From contig PKXJ01000032.1 of the NCBI GenBank assembly GCA_003132305.1, positions 315,275 to 379,274 on the forward strand: a stretch of 64,000 nt of DNA. The letters are read 5' to 3'. Below are positions 7,567 through 15,821 of this stretch, piece by piece. The position numbers were made by a program, and so were the translations under genes. The notes beneath the pieces were generated by a model. The model did not search any database, was not told the origin of the DNA, and worked only from the letters and a program-made list of their open reading frames with translations. This DNA is from Acidimicrobiaceae bacterium. GTDB taxonomy: Bacteria > Actinomycetota > Acidimicrobiia > Acidimicrobiales > RAAP-2. Within the stretch, counting starts at the first letter, position 1. Every line of letters starts with the position of its first letter.

Positions 7567-7934
7567 CGAAGTTCGAGCAGGTCGACCACGAAGATCAACG
7601 TCTCGTTGGGCGCGATCACGCCGCCCGCGCCGCGTTCGCCGTAGCCGAGGTGAGCGGGAATAACGAGTCGGCGACGTCCGCCCACTCTCATACCAACGAC
7701 CCCTTGATCCCAACCCTTAATCACGTGGCCGGCCCCGAGGGGAAAGTCGAACGGCTCGCCGCGATTCCACGAGGCGTCGAACTCTTCGCCGCTGGTGGCC
7801 CCGACGCCCACGTAGTGAACGACGGCGCTCTGGCCGGGCTTGGCCTCTTCGCCCTCGCCCACGAGGATCTCTTCAATGACGAGATCCCGTGGCGCGGGAC
7901 CGAGGTGCGGATCTACTAATGGTTTTTCTGACAT
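7563..7934 (-). CDS. FKBP-type peptidyl-prolyl cis-trans isomerase
   Basis: A 123-residue single FKBP domain without a signal peptide or membrane segment, so it is cytoplasmic. The motifs AVVHYVGV, GEEFDASWNRGEPFDFPLGAGHVIKGWDQGVVGMRVGGRRRLVIP and YGERGAGG form the isomerase pocket, with the conserved Trp, Val-Ile and Tyr in place. It accelerates rotation of Xaa-Pro bonds during folding. The ATG at 7934 follows TAGAGT by 8 bases on the minus strand. The helicase gene ends 11 bases upstream on the same strand, so it may also be read from that transcript. Confidence 0.94.
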   Translation of the reverse strand: MSEKPLVDPHLGPAPRDLVIEEILVGEGEEAKPGQSAVVHYVGVGATSGEEFDASWNRGEPFDFPLGAGHVIKGWDQGVVGMRVGGRRRLVIPAHLGYGERGAGGVIAPNETLIFVVDLLELR

Positions 7935-7942
7935 TGGCGACG

Positions 7943-7948
7943 ACTCTA
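7943..7948 (-). promoter_or_regulatory. -10 element TAGAGT of the FKBP gene
   Basis: On the minus strand, TAGAGT ends 8 bases before the FKBP ATG. It overlaps the stop codon of the helicase gene (7946-7948). Confidence 0.35.
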
Positions 7949-9538
7949 GTAGCGCCGAGCCCGTCCCGCGCCCACGACGCGAACGTTCTTCGCTTCGCGG
8001 CCCTTGGGGCCCTGCGCTTCTTCGAAGGTGATCTTCTGGCCTTGACTGAGTGACTTGAAGCCGTCGCCCACGATGCTCGAGAAGTGAATGAAGAGATCGT
8101 CGCCCTTGTCGTCGCTCGCGAAGCCAAAGCCCTTGGAGTCGTTAAAGAAGCTCACGACGCCTTCCTTACCGCGGGGACGTCCGGCACTCTCGCCGCGCGC
8201 GCTCTGCGTCGAACGACGTTCGAAGCTTCGTACGGGACGGGTCTCGACCTCGCTGGTGTGACGTTCACGGCGAGCGGCCGTGACGCGCTCTCTCGGTTCG
8301 CGATGTTCGAAGTTGCGAGGTCCGCGCTCACGATCGCGCGGCGACGACTCGACGCGGCGCTTAGGCGGGCGATCGTCGAGGCGCTCGGCCGCGACGGCGT
8401 CGTCAACGGCACCTAAGCGGATGGCGGGCGCGTCTTCACGGGGCTCGATGGAGGGACTGATGCCGAGGGCGCGCTGGAGGCGTTTCACTTGACCCATGAC
8501 GTCTTCGCCTACGAGGGAGATGACGGCACCGGTCGCGCCCGCTCGTCCGGTACGACCCGATCGGTGCAGGTAGTCGGTGGCTTGGGCCGGTGGGTCGTAG
8601 TGCACGACGACCGGTAGCAGTTCAATGTGAATTCCCCGTGCGGCGACGTCAGTCGCCACCAGCACTTGAATCTGTCCGTTCTTCACGCTGCGCAGCGCTC
8701 GTTCGCGCTGGGCCTGGGTGCGGTCACCGTGCAGGGCCACGGCCGAGATGCCGCGATCGCCGAGCTGGCGGGCTAGGCGGTCGGCGCCGTGCTTGGTGCG
8801 GGTGAAAATGAGGGCCCGTTCGTAGGTCTCGATGATGTCGGCCGTGATGTCCGGGCGACGGTCGCGAGGAACCTTCCAGAAGAAGTGATCGACGTCGTTC
8901 GGCGCTTCGTTGCCCACCACGTCGTGGATGGCGGCGTCGTGGGTGAACTCTCTCACCAGCGACGAGACGTCCGGTCCCATCGTGGCGGAGAACAACATGA
9001 CGTGGCGCTCGGGCGACGTCGCGGCCACGATGCGGCGCACCGCGGGCAAGAAGCCCATGTCGGCCATGCGGTCCGCTTCGTCGACGACGACGGTCGTCAC
9101 GTCACCGAGATCGAGCGCGCGTTGTTCGAGCATGTCTTCGAGTCGGCCGGGACACGCCACGACGACGTCGACGCCGAAGTTCAGTGCCTTGCGCGCGACG
9201 TTGTACGACGTGCCACCGTAGATGCAGATCACGCGACGACCGCGGTCGTCGCTGAGCTGGGCGATCTCTTTTTGAACCTGGGCCGCGAGTTCGCGCGTCG
9301 GCACGAGTACGAGCGCCACGGGCTTGCGGGGACGAGCCTTACTTAGACGCGCCATCAACGGCAGGGCGAAGGCGAGTGTTTTCCCCGAGCCCGTGATGGC
9401 CTTACCGACCACGTCACGTCCTTCCAGAGCGTCAGGAATCGCCGCTTCTTGGATGGGGAAGGCCTCGGTGATGCCTCGAGCGTTTAATCGCTCGACGAGG
9501 CGTGGGGGGACGCCGAGGTCGGCAAAGGACATGGACAT
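7946..9538 (-). CDS. DEAD-box RNA helicase with C-terminal cold-shock domain
   Basis: A 530-residue protein. Residues about 1-370 are a complete DEAD-box core: Q motif GITEAFPIQEAAIP, Walker A AITGSGKT, PTRELA, DEAD as VVDEADRM, SAT, and HRSGRTGRAG. A charged Arg-rich linker follows (about 375-460). The last about 65 residues are a cold-shock domain with RNP1 KGFGFA and RNP2 LFIHFS. The helicase unwinds short RNA duplexes; the attached domain would bind single-stranded RNA and could hold the strands apart. TAGGAG precedes the ATG at 9538. Longer in-frame readings run into tRNA-Leu and are rejected. Confidence 0.92.
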   Translation of the reverse strand: MSMSFADLGVPPRLVERLNARGITEAFPIQEAAIPDALEGRDVVGKAITGSGKTLAFALPLMARLSKARPRKPVALVLVPTRELAAQVQKEIAQLSDDRGRRVICIYGGTSYNVARKALNFGVDVVVACPGRLEDMLEQRALDLGDVTTVVVDEADRMADMGFLPAVRRIVAATSPERHVMLFSATMGPDVSSLVREFTHDAAIHDVVGNEAPNDVDHFFWKVPRDRRPDITADIIETYERALIFTRTKHGADRLARQLGDRGISAVALHGDRTQAQRERALRSVKNGQIQVLVATDVAARGIHIELLPVVVHYDPPAQATDYLHRSGRTGRAGATGAVISLVGEDVMGQVKRLQRALGISPSIEPREDAPAIRLGAVDDAVAAERLDDRPPKRRVESSPRDRERGPRNFEHREPRERVTAARRERHTSEVETRPVRSFERRSTQSARGESAGRPRGKEGVVSFFNDSKGFGFASDDKGDDLFIHFSSIVGDGFKSLSQGQKITFEEAQGPKGREAKNVRVVGAGRARRY

Positions 9539-9670
9539 AGAACTCCTACGAGTTGAGATGAGCCCAACTCGCAGAATTACGTCGAATCGGTCTCTTATCG
9601 CGAGATGCGATGAAACAGCGTTTTCTATGATAGCAGACGCACCAATGTTCCATGTCGCACGTACTTTTGG

Positions 9671-9750
9671 TGCGGGCGGAGGGACTCGAACCCACACTCC
9701 GAAGAACTGGTTCCTAAAACCAGCGCGTCTGCCAATTCCGCCACGCCCGC
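9671..9750 (-). tRNA. tRNA-Leu (anticodon UAG)
   Basis: On the minus strand, an 80-nt class II tRNA gene. The acceptor GCGGGCG pairs with CGCCCGC, discriminator A; the anticodon arm is CUGGU-UUUAGGA-ACCAG with UAG in the loop; a long variable arm precedes the T-arm GUGGG-UUCGAGU-CCCUC. CCA is not encoded. TAGAGT (minus strand, 9766-9761) ten bases upstream may be its -10 element. Confidence 0.95.
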
Positions 9751-9800
9751 GAGAGACCCCACTCTAGGCGTTGAAGGAAGTAGTTTCGAGTCTCGCGCGG

Positions 9801-9806
9801 TAGATT
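9801..9806 (+). promoter_or_regulatory. -10 element TAGATT of clpP (leaderless)
   Basis: TAGATT ends 6 bases before the clpP ATG, and no Shine-Dalgarno sequence is present. Confidence 0.55.
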
Positions 9807-9812
9807 GGTCGC

Positions 9813-10400
9813 ATGATTAACTCTTCAATAGATGACGGTTTTGGCGTAAACGATCTCAATCAGCGCCTTTTGCGCGAGCGCATCGTATTTTTGGGATCAG
9901 AGGTGGTCCAGACCACCGCGAATCGAATCTGCGCGGAATTGCTGCTCCTCGAAGCGGAAGACCGCGACAAGGACATCAGTCTCTACATCAACTCACCCGG
10001 TGGTTCGGTCTACGACGGACTGGCCATCTACGACACGATGCAGTACGTGAACTGTGACGTTCGCACCATCTGCATCGGGATGGCGGCGTCGATGGGTCAG
10101 TTCTTGCTGTGCGCCGGGGCGCCGGGTAAGCGGTTCTCGCTGCCGTACAGTCGCATCTTGATGCACCAACCCGCGATCGGTGGGATGCAGGGTCAGGCGT
10201 CGGACATCGCGATTCAAGCCGAGCAGATCATCTACATGAAAAAGACGCTCGCGGAGCGCATTGCATTTCACACCGGTCAACCGCTCGAGCGCATCGAAGC
10301 CGACTCGGATCGCGATCGCTGGTTCACCGCCCAAGAGGCGAAAGAGTACGGCTTCATTGACGCCGTCATTGAGCGTTCGGCCGTTCGTCAAGGGGTCTAG
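9813..10400 (+). CDS. clpP: ATP-dependent Clp protease proteolytic subunit
   Basis: A 195-residue serine protease subunit that forms the double heptameric ring and degrades proteins unfolded by ClpX or ClpC. The catalytic triad is intact: Ser93 in GMAASMGQF, His118 in MHQPAIGG and Asp183 in EYGFIDAV. The propeptide region is short. Actinobacteria often carry two clpP genes next to clpX; here clpP is alone, followed by a polysaccharide exporter whose GTG overlaps its stop by one base. The start is leaderless. Confidence 0.96.
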   Translation: MINSSIDDGFGVNDLNQRLLRERIVFLGSEVVQTTANRICAELLLLEAEDRDKDISLYINSPGGSVYDGLAIYDTMQYVNCDVRTICIGMAASMGQFLLCAGAPGKRFSLPYSRILMHQPAIGGMQGQASDIAIQAEQIIYMKKTLAERIAFHTGQPLERIEADSDRDRWFTAQEAKEYGFIDAVIERSAVRQGV

Positions 10401-11338
10401 TGAGCGACGCCCCGTCGGCGGAACCTCGGCGCCGTTCGCTGGAGGACACACCGGTTCGTGTCGTCAGCGCCCGCGCCACCCTTCCGGCTCGCTTAAAGAA
10501 CCTCTGGTCTCGTCGTGAGCTGCTTCTAGGACTCATCTCGTCCGACATTCGCATTAAGTACAAGAACTCGGCGCTCGGGATCTTCTGGTCCATGTTGTCG
10601 CCGGCGTTCACCCTCGGGGTGTACTACATGGTCTTCTCGTTCTTCTTGAAAAACGGCATTCCCAACTTTGTGATCTACCTCTTCTCCGGTCTCGTGGTGT
10701 GGAATATGTTTCAGAACGCCATTAACTCAGCGACGCCCGTCATCGTCGATCGCGCGGCGTTGGTGAAGAAGGTTTCGTTCCCCCGCGAGATACTGGCGCT
10801 GTCGAACGTGGGCGCCGCGACCGTGTACTTCGTCGTGCAACTGGTCATTCTGATCATCTTCGTGGCCGCATTACGCCACGCGCCCGCGTGGCACTTCATG
10901 TTGATTCTGCCGATTTCGTTTCTCTCGCTGTTCCTCTTCACGTCCGCGTTAGCGGTCGTGATGTCCGCGGTCAACGTCTACCTTCGCGACACGAAACACC
11001 TGATGGAAGTGCTTTTACAGCTGTGGTTCTGGTTGACGCCGGTGGTCTACTCGTACGAAAACTCCATCGCGCCGCACCTGCATCGACACGGACTCTCTCT
11101 CCTCTACTTCTTGAACCCCGTGACCTTGATCGTGGTGACCTTTCAACGCGTCTTTTACGTCAGCACCGTCGTGCATTCGACCGTGAACGCGGCGGTTATC
11201 TTGAATATTCTTCCCACGTGGTCCTTTTCGAAGTTCCTGTACCTAAATCTGCTCCTCTTCGCCTTGTCTATGGTGTTCTTCCTCGTGGCCGAGGCGATCT
11301 TTGGTCGCCTCGAAGGAAACTTTGAGTCGGAGCTGTAA
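10400..11338 (+). CDS. ABC-2 permease for polysaccharide/teichoic-acid export (Wzm/TagG-like)
   Basis: A 312-residue integral membrane protein with about six hydrophobic segments from residue 60 onward. The cytoplasmic N-terminus carries RELLLGLISSDIRIKYKNSALGIFWSMLSP, the amphipathic helix typical of Wzm/RfbA/TagG permeases. The conserved RDTKHLMEVLLQLWFWLTPVVY precedes the last loops. It would form the channel for a lipid-linked glycan together with the ATPase encoded next, whose ATG overlaps its stop by one base. The glycan is unknown, since no glycosyltransferase genes are adjacent. Confidence 0.9.
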   Translation: MSDAPSAEPRRRSLEDTPVRVVSARATLPARLKNLWSRRELLLGLISSDIRIKYKNSALGIFWSMLSPAFTLGVYYMVFSFFLKNGIPNFVIYLFSGLVVWNMFQNAINSATPVIVDRAALVKKVSFPREILALSNVGAATVYFVVQLVILIIFVAALRHAPAWHFMLILPISFLSLFLFTSALAVVMSAVNVYLRDTKHLMEVLLQLWFWLTPVVYSYENSIAPHLHRHGLSLLYFLNPVTLIVVTFQRVFYVSTVVHSTVNAAVILNILPTWSFSKFLYLNLLLFALSMVFFLVAEAIFGRLEGNFESEL

Positions 11339-12489
11339 TGACCACCGTCATCGACGTCCAGGGCGTCTCGAAGAACTTCAAGATTCATCACGAACGCAAC
11401 CAGTCGCTCAAAGAGCGTCTGCTCCACCCGCGTGCGGGGACCACCGAAGTGTTCCACGCCCTCAAGGGAGTCAACTTCTCGGTGAGTCAGGGCGAGACGG
11501 TGGGCATCATTGGGCACAACGGCTCGGGCAAGTCAACCCTGTTGAAGTGCATCTGCGGCGTCTTGAAGCCAACGACGGGTGAGATTAGTCTTCGCGGCAG
11601 TCTCGCGGCGCTACTCGAACTCGGGGCCGGTTTTCAGACCGAGCTCTCGGGCCGGGACAACGTCTACCTCTACGGCGCGATGTTGGGATTTTCCAAGAAG
11701 ATGGTCGACGGGATCTTCGACGACGTCGTCGCCTTTAGCGAGATTGAACAGTTCATCGACACCCAGGTGAAGTTCTATTCGAGCGGGATGTACGTTCGCT
11801 TGGCCTTCGCCGTCGCGGTGAACGTGGATCCGGACATTCTGGTGGTTGACGAGGTCCTGGCCGTGGGCGACGAACGATTTCAAGCCAAGTGCGTGGAACG
11901 CATTCGACAATTTAAAGAGGAAGGTCGTACGATCCTGCTCGTCACCCATAACGCGGACCAAGTTCGTGCGCTGTGTGATCGCGCCATTGTGCTCAACACC
12001 GGTGACATGATCGCGGACGGTCCCACGCAAGAGTCGCTACGAATCTTCCGTGAACACCTGCTCGAAGACGCGGTCGAACACGACAGTGCGCGACTCTCCG
12101 AGACCATCAAAATCGACACCGTCACCTCACCGACCGGGTCTTTTGAGGTGCGCAGTGGCTCGGCGCTGCACCTCGACGTGAACGTCCACGCGAAGTCCGC
12201 CTACAGCGGGAACTTCGTCATGGAGATCTTTACGAGAGGCGGTCTTCTCGTCAGTCGCAGTGACGCGCAGGGATCACCGGTGAACTTGACGCCGGGCCAC
12301 AACGTCATCGGCATCGACTTGGCGCAGCTACCTCTTCTGGACGGACTGTACGACCTCAACGTGGGAATTGTCGATCATCACGGTCACACGGTGATCGCGT
12401 GGAGCGAACAGGCCGCGACCATTCAAGTCACGTACGACGGACGAGAGGCCGGCATCGTCGAGCTCGGCGCCACTATTCGCCAGCAGTAG
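11338..12489 (+). CDS. ABC transporter ATPase for polysaccharide export (Wzt-like, with glycan-binding domain)
   Basis: A 383-residue protein. The ATPase domain (about 1-240) has Walker [13 protein letters not shown], signature YSSGMYVRLAFAVA, Walker B DILVVDEVLAVGD and the H-loop THN. Residues about 250-380 form an extra beta-rich domain like the C-terminal domain of Wzt, which in O-antigen exporters recognises the cap of the finished glycan. Such a domain suggests export of a completed chain rather than chain-length-independent transport. It pairs with the permease gene immediately upstream. Its 3' end overlaps the convergent HAD gene by 17 bases. Confidence 0.92.
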   Translation: MTTVIDVQGVSKNFKIHHERNQSLKERLLHPRAGTTEVFHALKGVNFSVSQGETVGIIGHNGSGKSTLLKCICGVLKPTTGEISLRGSLAALLELGAGFQTELSGRDNVYLYGAMLGFSKKMVDGIFDDVVAFSEIEQFIDTQVKFYSSGMYVRLAFAVAVNVDPDILVVDEVLAVGDERFQAKCVERIRQFKEEGRTILLVTHNADQVRALCDRAIVLNTGDMIADGPTQESLRIFREHLLEDAVEHDSARLSETIKIDTVTSPTGSFEVRSGSALHLDVNVHAKSAYSGNFVMEIFTRGGLLVSRSDAQGSPVNLTPGHNVIGIDLAQLPLLDGLYDLNVGIVDHHGHTVIAWSEQAATIQVTYDGREAGIVELGATIRQQ

Positions 12490-13171
12490 CCGTCGGACCA
12501 GACTCGCCGCGCGGTAGACGGGCAAAGCGTCGAAGCGACCCGACGGGACCGAGTCGGCCCGCGTCGAAGGCGTAGGTCGCCGCGCGCAGTAGTCGCCGGT
12601 CACCGCGAGAGTTGCCGTAGGCGTAGACGATCGGTTCAACGCCGGGATGACGTGCTTGCGTCCACTCGGTGAAGCGACGTAACTTCTCCGTGCCGCGACA
12701 GTTCTTGTCGAGGTAGCTCCCGGTGAGTTGGCCGCGCGCGTCGACCGCGAGACGCGTACCGAGGCCTCCCGCGACGCCGAAGATCTCCGCGACGACGTCG
12801 ACGTAGAGCTGCGGTGACGCCGAAACGATAACGACGTCGTGACCTTGTTGAAGATGCCAGTTCATTCGCTCAATCACGCGCGGGCGTCCGTGCTCCTCGA
12901 AGAAGCGAATCGCGAAGGTTCGCGACAGTGTCATTACCTCTTCGACGTCGCGACCAGTTAGAAGTCGGCGAAAAAGTCGCTCCTTGGCGTGATCGGCCCA
13001 GGAGCCGCTTCGAAGGGCCCCGACGAAGAGGGGACGGGCGAGTCCTACCGCCGCGAAGTACGTCGCGCGTGGCCCGCAGAGACAGCACAACCATTTAAAG
13101 ACGCTGCCGCCTTTGCTCAGGGTGCCGTCGAGATCAAACGCCGCCACGATCGGCGAAGGGGGAGTCGTCAC
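12473..13171 (-). CDS. HAD-IB family phosphatase (SerB-like)
   Basis: A 232-residue HAD-superfamily hydrolase. Motif I is AAFDLDGTLS near residue 10, motif II is VIVSASPQ, a conserved Lys follows in YLDKNCRG, and motif III is YAYGNSRGDRRLL, where the usual GDS-xxD appears as GNS-xxD. A helical cap lies between motifs I and II. HAD-IB members include phosphoserine phosphatase and lipid-phosphate phosphatases; the substrate here is not clear. The GTG at 13171 sets motif I at the usual distance from the N-terminus. It is convergent with the exporter ATPase. Confidence 0.82.
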   Translation of the reverse strand: MTTPPSPIVAAFDLDGTLSKGGSVFKWLCCLCGPRATYFAAVGLARPLFVGALRSGSWADHAKERLFRRLLTGRDVEEVMTLSRTFAIRFFEEHGRPRVIERMNWHLQQGHDVVIVSASPQLYVDVVAEIFGVAGGLGTRLAVDARGQLTGSYLDKNCRGTEKLRRFTEWTQARHPGVEPIVYAYGNSRGDRRLLRAATYAFDAGRLGPVGSLRRFARLPRGESGPTATAGE

Positions 13172-13266
13172 CCCTCTAGTTTCACAGGCGTACCACCGAG
13201 GGTCGTCGAATAATCTATAACTCCCATGGTAATTTGCGAGAATTAAGAATAGACCGCTAAGGTGTC

Positions 13267-13293
13267 GTGGTGCCGTCGAGTGGCTGGCACCAC
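13267..13293 (+). promoter_or_regulatory. Leader hairpin upstream of the peroxiredoxin gene
   Basis: GTGGTGCC at 13267-13274 is perfectly complementary to GGCACCAC at 13286-13293, leaving an 11-base loop. The hairpin sits 6 bases before AAGGAG of the peroxiredoxin gene. It could stabilise the message or affect ribosome access; no known riboswitch is recognised. Confidence 0.4.
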
Positions 13294-13310
13294 GCACATA
13301 AGGAGCAATC

Positions 13311-13946
13311 ATGGCAATTCGTTTGGGCGACGAGGCCCCCGACTTTTCCGCGGACACCACTGAAGGACCCGTAAAGTTTCACGAGTACCTAGGTGACGGT
13401 TGGGGAATTCTCTTTTCCCACCCCAAGGACTTCACGCCGGTGTGCACCACGGAACTGGGCGGTTTTGCCAAGCGCAAGGCCGAATTTGATAAGCGCAACA
13501 CCAAGCTCATCGCCGTGTCGGTGGACAGCGTGGAGTCACATAATCGCTGGAGGAGCGACATCGACGAAACGCAGGGCACCGCGTTGAACTTTCCCATCAT
13601 CGGCGACGAAGACCACAAGGTGGCCGACCTCTACGACATGATTCACCCCAACGCCAACGACACCCTTACCGTGCGCAGCGTCTTCATTATCGCGCCGGAC
13701 AAGAAGGTGAAGTTGACCTTGACCTACCCCGCGTCAACGGGACGCAACGTCGACGAGATCATTCGCGTGTTGGACTCGCTGCAACTCTCGGCCAAGTTCC
13801 CCGTGTCGACTCCCGTTGACTGGAAGGACGGCGAGGACGTCATCATCTCGCCAGCCGTCAGTGACGCCGACGCGAAGGAGAAGTTTCCCAAGGGCTTTCG
13901 CAAGGTCAAGGACTACCTGCGCTACACCCCACAGCCCAACAAGTAA
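13311..13946 (+). CDS. 1-Cys peroxiredoxin (Prx6 type)
   Basis: A 211-residue thiol peroxidase that reduces hydrogen peroxide and organic peroxides. The peroxidatic cysteine lies in FTPVCTTELG near residue 45, with the upstream Thr and downstream Arg (TVRSVF) of the active site. The Prx6-type C-terminal domain is present (VDWKDGEDVIISPAVSD and FPKGFRKVKDYLRYTP). No resolving cysteine is seen. AAGGAG precedes the ATG by five bases. A strong hairpin terminator follows, so it is a single-gene unit. Confidence 0.95.
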   Translation: MAIRLGDEAPDFSADTTEGPVKFHEYLGDGWGILFSHPKDFTPVCTTELGGFAKRKAEFDKRNTKLIAVSVDSVESHNRWRSDIDETQGTALNFPIIGDEDHKVADLYDMIHPNANDTLTVRSVFIIAPDKKVKLTLTYPASTGRNVDEIIRVLDSLQLSAKFPVSTPVDWKDGEDVIISPAVSDADAKEKFPKGFRKVKDYLRYTPQPNK

Positions 13947-13958
13947 GCAGTCGATCTC

Positions 13959-13996
13959 CCAAGGCGGCCACCCTCGAGGTGGCCGCCTTGGGGTTT
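13959..13996 (+). terminator. Intrinsic terminator after the peroxiredoxin gene
   Basis: A perfect 14-bp stem (arms 13959-13972 and 13978-13991) with a 5-base loop CTCGA is followed by GGTTTT. It lies 12 bases after the peroxiredoxin stop. The symmetrical stem may also stop transcription from the opposite side. Confidence 0.85.
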
Positions 13997-14034
13997 TCGA
14001 GGGGACGGGGCCTCTCGGTCCGTGCACGAACCGA

Positions 14035-15807
14035 CTAGCGCCGGGTTGCCGGGCCGGTTCTCTCGAATAGTGAATCGCGAAGCTCGCGTTTCAAGACTTT
14101 GCCCTGGGGGTTTCGCGGTAACTCCTTAGAGCGGAACACGATGGTCGTCGGTACTTCGAACTTGGCTAGGCGTGCCGCCACGTGACGAGAGATCTCCTCC
14201 GCCTCGATGACCCGGCCCGGTCGAAGCACGACGACCGCGACGACCTCCTCACCGAGCGTGGGGTGCGCCACGCCCACCACCGCGCAGTCGGCGACGTCGG
14301 GGTGCTCGAAGATAGCGCCTTCGACGATGACCGAATAGACGTTCTCGCCACCGCGAATGATCATGTCCTTCGCCCGGTCGACGATGAAGACGAATCCCTC
14401 GTTATCGATTCTGGCGATGTCCCCGGTGTGCAGCCAACCCTTGGTGAATGCTTCGGCGGTGGCTTCAGAATTGTTCCAGTAGCCGCGAACGACGTTGGGT
14501 CCCTTGATCCAGAGTTCGCCCACGACGTCGGGACCCCGGGGCAGTTCGTCGCTCGGCTCGTCGCCCGCGAAACCTTCGGGCACGATGGCCACCTCATTGA
14601 CGGGGTACGCGGGTCCGCAGCTGTTGGGTTTCGCGACGTAGTCGGGACCCGAGTTTCCGCACACGCCCGCGGACGTTTCGGTGAGCCCGTACCCGTTACC
14701 GGGCTGTCCGCCCGGAAAGGCGCTGCGCAGTCGCTTGACGAGATCGGGCGGGGCGGGCGCGCCACCGTACGAGATGTTCTTCACACTCGACGTGTCGAAC
14801 GTAGAAAAGTCCGGGTCATCGATAATCTGCATGGCGATGGTGGGCACGCCGCCAATGCCGGTGATTCGTTCGGTCTCGATGACTTTCAGTGCGCGCTTCG
14901 CGTCGAAGTGGTGCATCATCACGATCTTGTTACCCGCGGCGGTCGCGGGAATCATGAACGCGTGACATCCCGTCGCGTGAAAGAACGGAATATTCAACAG
15001 ACCCGAACTCTGAACGTCCGGCGCCGGTGCGTCGTCGCCGGCACCAAAACGCAGGGCGGATCGCTGTGCGGCGAAGAAGAGATTCATGAGGTTGGTGAGG
15101 ACGTTGCGATGCGAGCCCACGGCACCCTTGGGGTGGCCGGTGGTGCCCGAGGTGTAGAGAATCGTGGCGTCGTCGTCGGGTTCGAGTACGACTTTGGGCG
15201 GTGTCGCCAACGGGTCGACCTCGCCAAGGAAGTCACCGAAACGAACGACGCGCACCCGGCCACGAAGTTCTCCGAGTTGGGCCGGGCGATTGGCGTCGTC
15301 ACTCCACACCACGATGGTCGAGAGATTCGCCAGTTCAGCGAGTCGCGGTTGGACGCGCTCGAGTCGTTCCTCGTCAACGAAGAGCACGGTCGTCCCGGAA
15401 TCACTGAGTCCGTAGATGAGTTCGTCCGTCGACCACCAGGCGTTGAGCGGCACCACCACCGCGCCGGTGACCACTGAGCCCCAAAAGGCCATGACCCACT
15501 CGGGAAGATTTCGCGACGCGATCGCGATCCGGTCGCCCTTGTGAACACCGAGCTCAACGAGGCGCGTGGCGAGCGTCGCGGCCACCCGGTAGTGCTCTTC
15601 AAAGGTGTGGCGCCGGTCTTCGTAGACCAGAAAATCACGCGCAGCGTGGTTGAGCGAGAGGTCGAGAATCTGGCGCAAATTGGCGGGCGCGTTCTTCCAC
15701 ACCGTCAGTGTCATCCCGTTCACCATCGCGCGCTCGGTCTCGAACATCTGGCCGGGCGCGGTGAGTTGAGCGGTCGCCTCGTCGAGCGAGAGTCGTGCTT
15801 CACTCAT
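14035..15807 (-). CDS. Acyl-CoA synthetase (AMP-forming, class I adenylating enzyme)
   Basis: A 590-residue ANL-superfamily enzyme. It has the P-loop ILYTSGTTGHPKGAV, the A5 motif GYGLTETSAG, GWLHTGDIARID and the C-terminal lysine motif NPQGKVLKREL near the end. It activates a carboxylic acid to an acyl adenylate and then the CoA thioester; the N-terminal LRQILDLSLNHAARDFLVYEDRRHTF resembles fatty-acid or aryl-CoA ligases, but the substrate is open. The ATG at 15807 follows a TAATCT element by 8 bases; the longer frame extends into orn and is rejected. It lies 11 bases downstream of orn on the same strand. Confidence 0.92.
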   Translation of the reverse strand: MSEARLSLDEATAQLTAPGQMFETERAMVNGMTLTVWKNAPANLRQILDLSLNHAARDFLVYEDRRHTFEEHYRVAATLATRLVELGVHKGDRIAIASRNLPEWVMAFWGSVVTGAVVVPLNAWWSTDELIYGLSDSGTTVLFVDEERLERVQPRLAELANLSTIVVWSDDANRPAQLGELRGRVRVVRFGDFLGEVDPLATPPKVVLEPDDDATILYTSGTTGHPKGAVGSHRNVLTNLMNLFFAAQRSALRFGAGDDAPAPDVQSSGLLNIPFFHATGCHAFMIPATAAGNKIVMMHHFDAKRALKVIETERITGIGGVPTIAMQIIDDPDFSTFDTSSVKNISYGGAPAPPDLVKRLRSAFPGGQPGNGYGLTETSAGVCGNSGPDYVAKPNSCGPAYPVNEVAIVPEGFAGDEPSDELPRGPDVVGELWIKGPNVVRGYWNNSEATAEAFTKGWLHTGDIARIDNEGFVFIVDRAKDMIIRGGENVYSVIVEGAIFEHPDVADCAVVGVAHPTLGEEVVAVVVLRPGRVIEAEEISRHVAARLAKFEVPTTIVFRSKELPRNPQGKVLKRELRDSLFERTGPATRR

Positions 15808-15815
15808 GGCCGGCG

Positions 15816-15821
15816 AGATTA
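15816..15821 (-). promoter_or_regulatory. -10 element TAATCT of the acyl-CoA synthetase gene
   Basis: On the minus strand, TAATCT ends 8 bases before the ATG at 15807 and overlaps the orn stop codon (15819-15821). Confidence 0.35.

Noticed and set aside
14182-15477. A 431-codon open frame on the plus strand, opposite the acyl-CoA synthetase gene
   Set aside because: It mirrors the codon pattern of the well-supported minus-strand gene and has no recognisable motifs; long antisense frames are expected in GC-rich DNA.
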